Source of the DNA: Planctomycetota bacterium | GTDB lineage: Bacteria; Planctomycetota; Planctomycetia; Pirellulales; Pirellulaceae | Length of the DNA stretch: 6,671 bases | Assembly (NCBI GenBank): GCA_019347795.1 | Contig: JAHWKS010000322.1 | Span: forward strand, 1-6,671 | Direction: 5' to 3' | Shown: positions 1-6,098 of the stretch, one piece after another | Position numbering within the stretch: position 1 is the first letter of the stretch | Layout of the letters: every line of letters begins with the position of its first letter | Notes under the pieces: model-generated | Told to the model about the DNA's origin: nothing | The model's database searches: none | The model's input: the letters and a program-made list of their open reading frames with translations, nothing else | Translations under genes and position numbers: made by a program

Positions 1-2
1 CC

Positions 3-188
3 TCCTCGGACGACCACCGCGGCTATCCCGGCGCGTACGGCGAAGGGCTGGTGGCCGTTTGGGCGAGCGAGCTTTCGCCCGCGGCGATTGTCGACGCAGT
101 GCGGAAACGCCGCACCTACGCGGTCACCATCTTATGCGGCTGTTGTTCACGGCGCTGCTTAGAAGCACACGACCAACTGACTACCTAA
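3..188 (+). CDS. C-terminal end of a PHP-like metal-dependent hydrolase, partial and probably truncated
   Basis: The frame is open from the window edge to TAA at 186-188 and its true start lies upstream. It begins with SSDDHRGYPGAYGEGL, followed by a segment ending RRTYAVT. This matches the end of the PHP-type phosphoesterase domain found in large planctomycete and other bacterial hydrolases, where Asp/His residues such as the DDH here sit near the metal site. In the family as I know it, TYAVT is normally followed by GDRI and a further C-terminal region. Here the sequence turns at about base 129 into an unrelated Cys- and Arg-rich tail (ILCGCCSRRC...) and stops 19 codons later. None of the three forward frames resumes the expected motif, so a deletion or rearrangement is more likely than a simple frameshift. 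The protein may still be made, or this may be a pseudogene remnant. Family assignment is fairly good but the substrate is unknown. Confidence 0.6.
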   Translation, partial: SSDDHRGYPGAYGEGLVAVWASELSPAAIVDAVRKRRTYAVTILCGCCSRRCLEAHDQLTT

Positions 189-201
189 GGGAACCGATTA
201 C

Positions 202-549
202 ATGGCGGACCGAATGGAGGAGTATCTGCGTCGCATGCTGGAAGGATATCGCGATGCGCCGCCGGCGAAGCCGGACCCGAAACCCCAGCCCAGCGACGCG
301 CTGGAGGCTCAGGTGGAGGAGCTTGAGGCAACCCCCGAGCCGCCCGCCGAGCACCTCGGCGCGAAGATTGGCGCGATCGCGCAGCACTTCGGCGAAGCGG
401 CCGAGCAGAGCGGATCGGCGAAGACAGCGGAAACCAACGAGCAGCGGGCGGCTTTCGCTGCGGACATCGCCCGGCTCCTCCGCTCGCCGCAGCGGATCCG
501 CGAAGCGATCGTGTTGAACGAGATTCTGAAGCGGCCCTTCGAGTGGTGA
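202..549 (+). CDS. Small uncharacterised soluble protein (115 aa)
   Basis: The ATG at 202 follows AAGGGA at 187-192, a plausible ribosome binding site nine bases upstream. It starts 13 bases after the preceding stop. The protein has a charged N-terminal helix (residues 1-18), a Pro/Ala/Glu-rich linker (19-50), a helical middle section, and a conserved-looking end, RSPQRIREAIVLNEILKRP (residues 94-112). Short planctomycete proteins often end in a similar 'SPQ..RQAI.L.EILG.P' segment; this is from memory of such proteins, and no function is known to me. There is no signal peptide, membrane segment or Cys motif, so it is probably cytoplasmic. The reverse strand is also open here, but the charged helical protein and the ribosome site favour this frame. 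It could be co-transcribed with the gene upstream. Confidence 0.72.
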   Translation: MADRMEEYLRRMLEGYRDAPPAKPDPKPQPSDALEAQVEELEATPEPPAEHLGAKIGAIAQHFGEAAEQSGSAKTAETNEQRAAFAADIARLLRSPQRIREAIVLNEILKRPFEW

Positions 550-580
550 GGCGCGATCACTCGGCCGACAGCGCTTCCGG

Positions 581-2485
581 CTAATCGCTCGGCGCCTTCT
601 CGACTCGCTTCGTTGGCAACGGACGGCGAGGGCGCAGCGGGATCGACTTGCGAAAGAACGCCATTCCTTCATGGAACGCCGCGGCCACCGCATCGGCGCC
701 GGCCTTCTGCACCGGCGCCTGCAGCTTCTCGACGCGGGCCGGGGCGTTCCACACGCCCGCCAGCAAGGGGAGTTGCGGTGCGTGACGCCGCAGCCGGCGA
801 CAGACATTCCGCAGACGCACCGAGCCCCCCGCGGCGATCACCGAAACCGCCACGCCGTCTACAGGCTCCGCGTCCAGGCGACGCAATAATTCCTCGCTGG
901 CGCCGAGCGTGTCGGCCGCATCCGCTTGATATCCTTCGGCCGTGAGCAGCCGGGCGAACATCACCGCAGCAATGCGATCCGCTTCATCACTGGACGCCAG
1001 ACACACAATTCGCGGCGGGTGGGCGGCCGGCTCGTCCCCCCCATCCGCTTTCCTGTTCGAGTCCTCCGGCGCTTGGTCGGCGGCCGTGGAAAGCTGGAAG
1101 GCTTCAAAGGCGTCATCCACCAGCTCGGCGATCGACTCGTAGATAAACGCCTCCTGCCGCGCCGTCAGTCGGCTGGCGTCGCGATCGCGCTCGGCCAGGG
1201 CCAACGCCGGCGCGAGAAGCGATTCGTACAACTCTTCCAACGTCCCATTCCGGAGAAATTCCCCCGCCACGTCGGCGGCGTCTTCGTAGTCTTTCGCCAA
1301 AAGCCGCTGATAGAAGCGATACCGCAGCTCCAACGGCGGCTCGTCGGCCAGGAGGATGTTCAGAAACCGCAGTTGCGGCACGTGGCGGGCCATCACCGTC
1401 AAGCACACCGTCAGCGGCGTCGCCAGCACCAGGCCCACCGGTCCCCACAGCCAGGTCCAGAAGACCGCGGCGGTGACGATCGCCAGCGTCGAGACGCCGG
1501 TGCTCGTACCATAAAGCCACGGTTCGAGAATGTTGTTGGTGATCAGCTCGGCAATGATGAACAGCGCGATCGTCGCCAGCGGCCGTTGCCATTCGTCGAA
1601 CACCGCCAGCGAAAGGGCCATCGGCGTCACCGCGGCGATGATCGGTCCCACGTACGGAATGAACCGCAGGATTGTCGCCAGGAGTCCCCACAAGACGGCG
1701 TTCGGCAGGCCGATGAAGTACAGCCCCACGCCGATCGCCGTTCCGTAGATGCTGTTGATGATGAGCTGCATCATCAAATAGCGGCTCACCCGCGTGGCCG
1801 CGTCCTCCAGCGCCTGCGTGGTGACGTAGACGCGGCTCGTGCCCGCCAGGCGGATGATGCGGTCGCGCAGGCTCTCTCGCTCCAGGAGGAGGAAGATCAC
1901 GAACACGACGACAATCGCCACGAAGCCGAGGGCCGACAAGACCGGCGCGAACTCATTCATCATCCGCACCGGCGCAAACGAGGTATCGACGATCTGCACC
2001 GGCAGCGGCTGTTTGCCGAACAACGCGGCGCGCAGACTGAATGGCGATTCCTGCTCGGCCGCATCGCCATCCTCTTTCGGCTTGACCAGCTCCTGTTCCA
2101 CGCGCTCCAGGGTTTCGGCGGCTTTGCTCAACGAGTCGCCGCCGGTGGCTTTGAGCGCCTTCACCTTTTTGACCAGCGTCGCTTCGTACTTCGGGAGCTC
2201 GGCCGCCACGTCGGCGGCGTTCTTGAGAACGATGTAGCCCACGCCTCCCAGCACCAGGAACGCCAAAATGACCGTGACGACCACGCCGCCCACGTGCCCG
2301 AGCCCCCACCGCTGCAGCCGCGTCGCCAGCGGCGTCAAGAGAAAGCTCAACAGCACCGCCAGCGAAAACGGCAGGAGCACTTCGCGGGCGAAGTAAAAGA
2401 TCGCCACCACCAGCAGCATCAACGCCAGCGCGCGCAGCGGCGGCGCGAGCGCACTGTCGCCGCGCAGCTTCTCCGTATTGCTCAT
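581..2485 (-). CDS. AI-2E/PerM family membrane protein fused to a degenerate B12-binding-like module
   Basis: Residues 1-370 form the AI-2E transporter (UPF0118/PerM) fold. Hydrophobic segments lie near 18-52, 63-87, 185-203, 238-257, 262-290, 303-318 and 331-365. A soluble insert covers 90-180, and the family-typical FIPYVGPI and NNILEPWLYG lie at 275-282 and 317-326. Members export small molecules or ions, and the substrate here cannot be told. Usual members end at about 350-400 residues; this one has about 250 more. Residues 390-460 resemble the four-helix cap of cobalamin-binding modules (RLLAKDYEDA, then LYESLLAPAL). Residues 490-600 resemble the Rossmann-like B12 domain, but SSDEADRI stands where DxHxxG would supply the cobalt ligand. 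Start ATG is at 2483-2485 (complement), with a weak GAGAAG before it. It converges with the 115-aa gene, with 31 bases between the stops. Transporter assignment is secure; the module assignment is by pattern only. Confidence 0.93.
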   Translation of the reverse strand: MSNTEKLRGDSALAPPLRALALMLLVVAIFYFAREVLLPFSLAVLLSFLLTPLATRLQRWGLGHVGGVVVTVILAFLVLGGVGYIVLKNAADVAAELPKYEATLVKKVKALKATGGDSLSKAAETLERVEQELVKPKEDGDAAEQESPFSLRAALFGKQPLPVQIVDTSFAPVRMMNEFAPVLSALGFVAIVVVFVIFLLLERESLRDRIIRLAGTSRVYVTTQALEDAATRVSRYLMMQLIINSIYGTAIGVGLYFIGLPNAVLWGLLATILRFIPYVGPIIAAVTPMALSLAVFDEWQRPLATIALFIIAELITNNILEPWLYGTSTGVSTLAIVTAAVFWTWLWGPVGLVLATPLTVCLTVMARHVPQLRFLNILLADEPPLELRYRFYQRLLAKDYEDAADVAGEFLRNGTLEELYESLLAPALALAERDRDASRLTARQEAFIYESIAELVDDAFEAFQLSTAADQAPEDSNRKADGGDEPAAHPPRIVCLASSDEADRIAAVMFARLLTAEGYQADAADTLGASEELLRRLDAEPVDGVAVSVIAAGGSVRLRNVCRRLRRHAPQLPLLAGVWNAPARVEKLQAPVQKAGADAVAAAFHEGMAFFRKSIPLRPRRPLPTKRVEKAPSD

Positions 2486-2879
2486 GCCGCTTCTCGGGCG
2501 CTCTTTGGTGAAAGCCGGACGCCGGCGCGTCGCGGCTGTTTCGATTCTATCCCTGACGATGCGGCAGGAGCGAGGGGCGATGTTTCACGGCGCTCGCCGC
2601 TTCGGCCTATCAGGCGGCGCCGGAAGGGACGTTCGGTCGGCGTCGATCTCCACAAACCAAGCCGCCGCGCGAAATACGGCAACCATACGAGATCAGCCAC
2701 GGATAGACACCGGTGGAGCCCGGATAATGCGTCGCATTGCCAGCCAATCTCCTATAATGGCTGTTGCTTGCACTAGAAGAATGATCAGCGGCGGTGTTTT
2801 TTTCACTGCGGAAACGAAACCTCCCCGGGGCGCCGGTGGTAATACCTGGGTGGAGCGGCTTGCGAAGCCGGCTCGAGCC
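2486..2879. other. Intergenic region between divergent transporter-like and sigma factor genes
   Basis: No credible gene is seen here. The open frame on the + strand that runs into the sigma factor has no recognisable protein similarity before about 2880, although in-frame ATG 2781 and GTG 2850 are possible starts. The stretch should hold the promoters of both flanking genes. The clearest element is TATAAT at 2753-2758 on the + strand. On the - strand a TAGAAT (complement of 2544-2549) lies about 60 bases before the transporter start, but it has no good -35 partner. Confidence 0.5.
2753..2758 (+). promoter_or_regulatory. Candidate -10 element (TATAAT) for the sigma/anti-sigma operon
   Basis: This is an exact match to the housekeeping -10 consensus. 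No good -35 sits at 16-18 bases: GTCGCA at 2731-2736 matches only three of six positions, and TTGCCA at 2737-2742 is too close. Transcription would start near 2765, giving a leader of about 15 bases to ATG 2781 or about 115 bases to TTG 2880. It suggests basal expression by the main sigma factor. No separate ECF-type promoter was identified. Confidence 0.4.
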
Positions 2880-3443
2880 TTGTCTGAATCCGTCCGAATC
2901 CTCGTCGAACGCTGCCTCTCGGGCGATCAGTCGGCCATGCGCCAATTGGTCGAGCGATACCGGGACAACGTATTCGGACTGTGCGTGCGGATGCTCGGGC
3001 GAATTCACGACGCGGAGGACGCGGCCCAGGAGGTTTTCCTGCGGGTGTTTCGCAGCCTCCACCGGGTCGACCGGACGCGCGACTTCGAGCCGTGGCTCTT
3101 GGCCATCACCGGGAACTGCTGCCGCACGCGGCTCAAGCAACGCAGCCGCCGTCTGGAAAGTCAACCGCTGGAGGAGGTTTGCGACCAGTCCCCTTCCGCG
3201 GCGTCGGGAGACGATCTGGCGGAGGAGGTCCGGCTGGGGCTGGCGCAGTTGCGGGAGGAGCATCGCCGGGCGTTCCTCCTGTTTCACGAGCAAGAGCTCA
3301 GCTACGCCGAGATCGCCGGCGTGCTGGATGCGCCGCTGGGGACGGTAAAGACATGGGTCCACCGGGCCCGCCGGGAATTGATTGAGCACCTGCAACAACG
3401 AGGAGTCATCGAGGAGCCCCGCCATGTCGTGCGAAAAGTTTGA
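2880..3443 (+). CDS. ECF (sigma-70 family, extracytoplasmic function) RNA polymerase sigma factor
   Basis: The product directs RNA polymerase to a stress or envelope regulon. From TTG 2880 it is 187 residues, the usual ECF size. Region 2 covers about residues 8-85, with the core-binding and -10 segment DAEDAAQEVFLRVFRSL at 44-60. A variable linker spans 90-115. Region 4 covers about 118-167, with the helix-turn-helix YAEIAGVLDAPLGTVKTWVHRAR at 142-164. I chose TTG because the resulting start (SESVRILVERCLSGDQ) looks like a typical planctomycete ECF N-terminus. It lacks a convincing ribosome site, however. GTG 2850 (GGTGGT nearby) and ATG 2781 (AGAAGA directly adjacent, too close) remain alternatives that would add 10 or 33 residues. 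The stop lies 20 bases inside the next gene, which encodes its likely anti-sigma factor. The family call is certain; the start and ECF subgroup are not. Confidence 0.93.
   Translation: MSESVRILVERCLSGDQSAMRQLVERYRDNVFGLCVRMLGRIHDAEDAAQEVFLRVFRSLHRVDRTRDFEPWLLAITGNCCRTRLKQRSRRLESQPLEEVCDQSPSAASGDDLAEEVRLGLAQLREEHRRAFLLFHEQELSYAEIAGVLDAPLGTVKTWVHRARRELIEHLQQRGVIEEPRHVVRKV
3411..3416 (+). promoter_or_regulatory. Ribosome binding site of the anti-sigma gene, inside the sigma gene
   Basis: GAGGAG lies seven bases before ATG 3424 and within the last codons of the sigma factor. It settles the start of the anti-sigma gene at 3424 rather than the upstream in-frame TTG at 3382, and supports translational coupling of the pair. 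Confidence 0.7.
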
Positions 3444-4203
3444 AGTACGGCTTCAGGAACTGCTGGACGAGCGGCTGCGTCCCGAAGACGATGCGCAGCT
3501 TGGGCGTCACGCCGATGCATGCCCTGCGTGCCGAGGCGTGCTGACGGCGCAGGCGGCGCTGTGGGACGGGTTGGCGGGCCGCCCGGCGCCGCGGACTTCG
3601 GCGGGGTTTGTCGAGGCGGTGGTGGCGAATGCGGAGTGCGGAGCGGGTGGGAATGCGGAGTGCGGAGTGCGGAATGCGGAATGGGAGGAGCGCGGGCGGC
3701 GGCGGACGGCCGTTGGTTGGCTGGTTGCGGCGGCGGTGGTGGTCGCCGTGGCGCCGGCGGCATACTGGTCGATTCGCTCCGGCGCAACCCGGAAGACCGC
3801 GGCGGAGCGGGAGAGCGTGGCGCCTCAGGCGCCGACGAGTCCGCAGATTGCCGAGCATCGAGCGCCGCCGCCGGAGGTTGCCACGATAGATGACGGCGAT
3901 CCAGGTTCTGCCCCTATTCCCAGCAGTCTAACGCCCGAGGAGCGATACGCCCTGCTGCTGGAGCGGTGGCAGTCGCAGCTTCCCGAGTTGGGCGGCCGGC
4001 TGGGCTTGATCGGCGAAGACGCTCCCGCCACGCAAGGCGCCGCGGCGGTGTCGCAGATCACCGACCGCATTCGCACGCCGCTTTCTTCCTCGCTGATTTC
4101 GACGCTCAACGTCCTCCGCACCGCGCTTCCCACCGGCGCCGATCCCAGCCCCGCCAAGCCGCAGGCCAGACGAGCCGGCGCCGTCAGCGAACGAACCGCG
4201 TAG
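3424..4203 (+). CDS. Membrane-anchored zinc-finger anti-sigma factor
   Basis: This 259-residue protein is the probable partner of the sigma factor it overlaps. Its cytoplasmic N-terminus carries the ZAS-type zinc motif HxxxCxxC (His29, Cys33, Cys36), with Cys3 as a possible fourth ligand, as in many anti-sigma factors that bind and silence ECF sigma factors. Residues 67-92 are an unusual Asn/Ala/Glu/Cys/Gly stretch encoded by a heptanucleotide repeat. One membrane helix follows at about 95-115 (WLVAAAVVVAVAPAAYW). The remaining 140 residues should lie outside the membrane: a Pro/Ala-rich linker, then a more ordered part from about 168 (SLTPEERYALLLERWQSQL) to 235. That outer part matches no family I know and may receive the signal or be a site for regulated proteolysis. 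ATG 3424 is supported by GAGGAG at 3411-3416. The role is strongly implied by motif and context; the signal is unknown. Confidence 0.87.
   Translation: MSCEKFEVRLQELLDERLRPEDDAQLGRHADACPACRGVLTAQAALWDGLAGRPAPRTSAGFVEAVVANAECGAGGNAECGVRNAEWEERGRRRTAVGWLVAAAVVVAVAPAAYWSIRSGATRKTAAERESVAPQAPTSPQIAEHRAPPPEVATIDDGDPGSAPIPSSLTPEERYALLLERWQSQLPELGGRLGLIGEDAPATQGAAAVSQITDRIRTPLSSSLISTLNVLRTALPTGADPSPAKPQARRAGAVSERTA
3628..3685 (+). repeat. Heptanucleotide repeat A(A/G)TGCGG inside the anti-sigma gene
   Basis: Units AATGCGG or AGTGCGG occupy 3628-3634, 3635-3641, 3652-3658, 3659-3665, 3666-3672 and 3673-3679. A degenerate ten-base interruption lies at 3642-3651 and a partial unit at 3680-3685. Because seven is not a multiple of three, three units restore frame and encode a seven-residue period (NAECGVR). 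The tract sits in the linker between the zinc motif and the membrane helix, where length changes in steps of 21 bases would be tolerated, while other changes would truncate the protein before its membrane anchor. Confidence 0.85.
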
Positions 4204-4233
4204 TCCGAGTTTCGCGGCTGACGGGCGCAAGCA

Positions 4234-4268
4234 ACGAGCCGCGACCGAGGGCGTCGGCCGCGGCTCGT
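4234..4268. terminator. Strong hairpin between convergent genes, probable bidirectional terminator
   Basis: ACGAGCCGCG (4234-4243) pairs perfectly with CGCGGCTCGT (4259-4268). After one A-C mismatch the stem continues with CCGA/TCGG around a five-base loop, GGGCG. It lies 30 bases after the anti-sigma stop and 30 bases beyond the stop of the opposing gene, so it is ideally placed to end both transcripts. There is no U-tract on either side, so it could work Rho-dependently, act as a 3'-end stabiliser, or be a copy of a dispersed GC-rich repeat. Confidence 0.6.
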
Positions 4269-4298
4269 CGGGACGAACCGTTGATCAGATTGGATTTA

Positions 4299-5963
4299 CT
4301 ATTTGCCTTCGCGAAGCGCCTCGAAGTATTGCTTCGCGTGGTCGCGCTGGGCGCGGGGGAGACGCTGATCGGCCAGCGGGTCGGCGTCTTCGGCCAGCGA
4401 GAACTCCAGCGGGGCTTTGTCGCTTTCGCGCGAGACGCCGGCCACGTTGGGACCGTCGGCCTCGCCCACGCGGACCGCTTCGCCCGGTTTGGGCTTGTCG
4501 CGAACTTGCGAGTCGTAGGCGCTGGTGTCGGTCCGCTCCTCGGGCCGCTCGCCGCGGCCTTGTCCTTCGCCGAGGCCCATGCCGGCCATCATGTCGTTCA
4601 TGCCGCCGTTCATTCCCATGCCCATGCCGCCCATGCACGCCTCGCAGCCCATGCCGTTGCAGTTCTTGCAGTTCATCATGTCCTTGGCGTCGGCGATCTG
4701 GTCGAGCATCTCATCGAGCGTCTCGAGCTGCCCCAACTCGGCCTGCATGTCCTGCAGTTCCTGCGACAACTGGCCGAGCTGTGACGCGGCGGCCTGATTG
4801 TCTCCCTGCTGCACGCACTCTTTGCACTGGCCGAGCTTGTTGGCCATCTGCTGCATGCGGCTCATCTGCTTGTCGCCTTGTTGGAGCTTTTCAAGCTGCT
4901 GCTGCAACTGGCCGGCCTGGGCGGTGTCGCCCGCCTTCTCGGCCTGCTTGATCCGCTCCTTGAGCTCCTGCTTGGCCCGCTCATGGGCGTCCACCATGTC
5001 CTGAAGCTTCTTCTGCATCTGAGAAAGCTGCTCCATCAGCTCCTTCTTCTCGGCCTCGGTCAGCTCGTCGTTCCTGAGCTTCTCCTGGAGGTTCTTGACC
5101 TCGTCCAGGGCCTTCTGGAAATTCCCCTCTTTCATGGCCTGGGCGATCTTGTCGGCTGGGCCGCGATTGAGGTTCTTCATGCCCTTCATTTGCTCGCGCA
5201 TTTTGTCGGCGCCGCCGAGCGCCTCTTTGCGTTTCTCCAGGTCTTTGGCCAGATCGTTGAGCTTGATCATCGCTTGCTTGCGGTCGGCGTTCTCCTTCTT
5301 CGCCATCTCGTCAACCGCTTCTTCGAACTGCTTGAACATGTCGGCGGCGTCCTTGAGGCCTTTCTCGGCCTCGGCCTTCTTCCGCTGCTCGACGATCTTC
5401 TTCTTGAGGGCCTCCGTGGCGTTCTTCACCTGCTTCGCATCGGCGACGCTGGCCGCGGCCTGGTTGGGGTCGGACACCGCGTTCGGCAGCACCGTCAACG
5501 CGAACACGACCACCGCCGCCACGAGCGGCAGCGCGGCCCGCCAGTTGAATGAGAAGCCGAATCGCTCGGTGACCTCGATGCGGCTGACGCGCTTCACGGC
5601 GTCTTCAATCAGGGCGTGGCCCGCTTCCGATTCCAACTCTTCCGGGTGCAGCGCGAAACTGCTGGCCACCCGTTCTTTGAGTCCAAAGCGGCGATCGATC
5701 TCCATCGCCGCCTCCAGCGCGCTCCGCCGGATGAGCCACGTGATGACGACGGCGGACAACAGCCCAACGCCTACCGCCCCGCCGATCCAGCCCCACATCC
5801 ACATCGGGTAGTCGAGCCGATCGATCGGCCAGATCTTGGGAATCGCGATCGCCACGGCGGCGATCAAGAGGCACACGAACAGCGACCACGTGACGACCGC
5901 CCCGAACTGCTGCATAATGAGTCGTCGTCGAGCGCGGGAGACTTGCTTTTTGAGTTCTTCCAT
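4299..5963 (-). CDS. Membrane-anchored coiled-coil protein with DnaJ-like Cys knuckle, function unknown
   Basis: This 554-residue protein has membrane helices at about 22-42, 55-77 and 144-160. The loop 78-143 between the second and third is basic (ITWLIRRSALEAAMEIDRRF), so it should face the cytoplasm and the rest the outside. Residues 175-425 are a long Lys/Glu/Gln/Met-rich coiled coil. It contains CKEC at 380-383 and is followed by CKNCNGMGCEAC (432-443), the CxxCxGxGCxxC pattern of DnaJ-type zinc knuckles. A Met/Gly-rich run covers 444-463 and a polar tail ends in KQYFEALREGK. The N-terminal part faintly recalls DUF4175-type membrane proteins. Similar planctomycete proteins are annotated as hypothetical, and a structural or envelope role is only a guess. 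The start is supported by GAGGAG seven bases upstream. It appears to be transcribed alone. Leu-rich open frames on the opposite strand are antisense shadows of the coiled coil. Confidence 0.85.
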   Translation of the reverse strand: MEELKKQVSRARRRLIMQQFGAVVTWSLFVCLLIAAVAIAIPKIWPIDRLDYPMWMWGWIGGAVGVGLLSAVVITWLIRRSALEAAMEIDRRFGLKERVASSFALHPEELESEAGHALIEDAVKRVSRIEVTERFGFSFNWRAALPLVAAVVVFALTVLPNAVSDPNQAAASVADAKQVKNATEALKKKIVEQRKKAEAEKGLKDAADMFKQFEEAVDEMAKKENADRKQAMIKLNDLAKDLEKRKEALGGADKMREQMKGMKNLNRGPADKIAQAMKEGNFQKALDEVKNLQEKLRNDELTEAEKKELMEQLSQMQKKLQDMVDAHERAKQELKERIKQAEKAGDTAQAGQLQQQLEKLQQGDKQMSRMQQMANKLGQCKECVQQGDNQAAASQLGQLSQELQDMQAELGQLETLDEMLDQIADAKDMMNCKNCNGMGCEACMGGMGMGMNGGMNDMMAGMGLGEGQGRGERPEERTDTSAYDSQVRDKPKPGEAVRVGEADGPNVAGVSRESDKAPLEFSLAEDADPLADQRLPRAQRDHAKQYFEALREGK

Positions 5964-5970
5964 CGGTGCG

Positions 5971-5976
5971 CTCCTC
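5971..5976 (-). promoter_or_regulatory. Ribosome binding site of the coiled-coil gene
   Basis: The complement reads GAGGAG, seven bases before the ATG at 5961-5963. This is the best Shine-Dalgarno match among the genes with a clear start and confirms the chosen start. Confidence 0.65.
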
Positions 5977-5991
5977 GTGAAGAGAGGGGAC

Positions 5992-6007
5992 CGCCCGGGA
6001 TCGGGCG
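5992..6007 (-). other. GC hairpin in the presumed leader of the coiled-coil gene
   Basis: CGCCCG and CGGGCG pair perfectly around a four-base loop. The hairpin lies 28 bases before the start codon on the - strand. It could affect mRNA stability or translation, or be chance in GC-rich DNA. Confidence 0.3.
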
Positions 6008-6066
6008 ATGCGGCGGGGCCGGCCTCACCCCGAACCGCTCCAAGTAGCTATTCGTCGGCGCTCAAC

Positions 6067-6084
6067 CGATATTATCGGATATCG
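6067..6084. promoter_or_regulatory. Operator-like symmetric site between divergent genes
   Basis: CGATAT (6067-6072) and ATATCG (6079-6084) form an 18-base dyad with a six-base spacer. This is an AT-richer spot than its surroundings. It overlaps a - strand GATAAT that could serve as a -10 element for the coiled-coil gene, although no -35 is evident. It may be a regulator binding site; the evidence is symmetry and position only. Confidence 0.25.
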
Positions 6085-6098
6085 CTGCAAAAGGAACT

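Noticed and set aside
553..588. Possible terminator between the 115-aa gene and the transporter-like gene (GCGAT...ATCGC with inner GCCG...CGGC)
   Set aside because: The arms are only four to five bases with large internal mismatches, and it overlaps the end of the transporter-like coding sequence.
181..807. 208-codon open frame on the - strand across the small gene
   Set aside because: Arg- and Cys-rich product without similarity, overlapping two better-supported genes and lacking a ribosome site of its own.
926..2776. 616-codon open frame on the + strand opposite the transporter-like gene
   Set aside because: Its product is an Arg/His/Gln-rich low-complexity sequence with no recognisable fold, which is what the antisense of a GC-rich membrane gene gives. 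The - strand frame encodes a clear AI-2E protein.
3382..3423. Upstream TTG start for the anti-sigma gene
   Set aside because: It would add 14 residues without similarity, while ATG 3424 has a well-spaced GAGGAG and the typical N-terminus with Cys3.
2610..3425. 271-codon open frame on the - strand opposite the sigma factor
   Set aside because: Antisense to an unmistakable ECF sigma factor; the product shows no motif.
3628..3685. CRISPR-like array
   Set aside because: The units are seven bases with no spacers, so this is a simple tandem repeat and not a CRISPR array.
4878..5552. Leu-rich open frame on the + strand that resembles a leucine-zipper protein
   Set aside because: The Leu and His richness is the complement of Lys/Gln/Glu codons in the coiled-coil gene on the - strand; there is no independent support.
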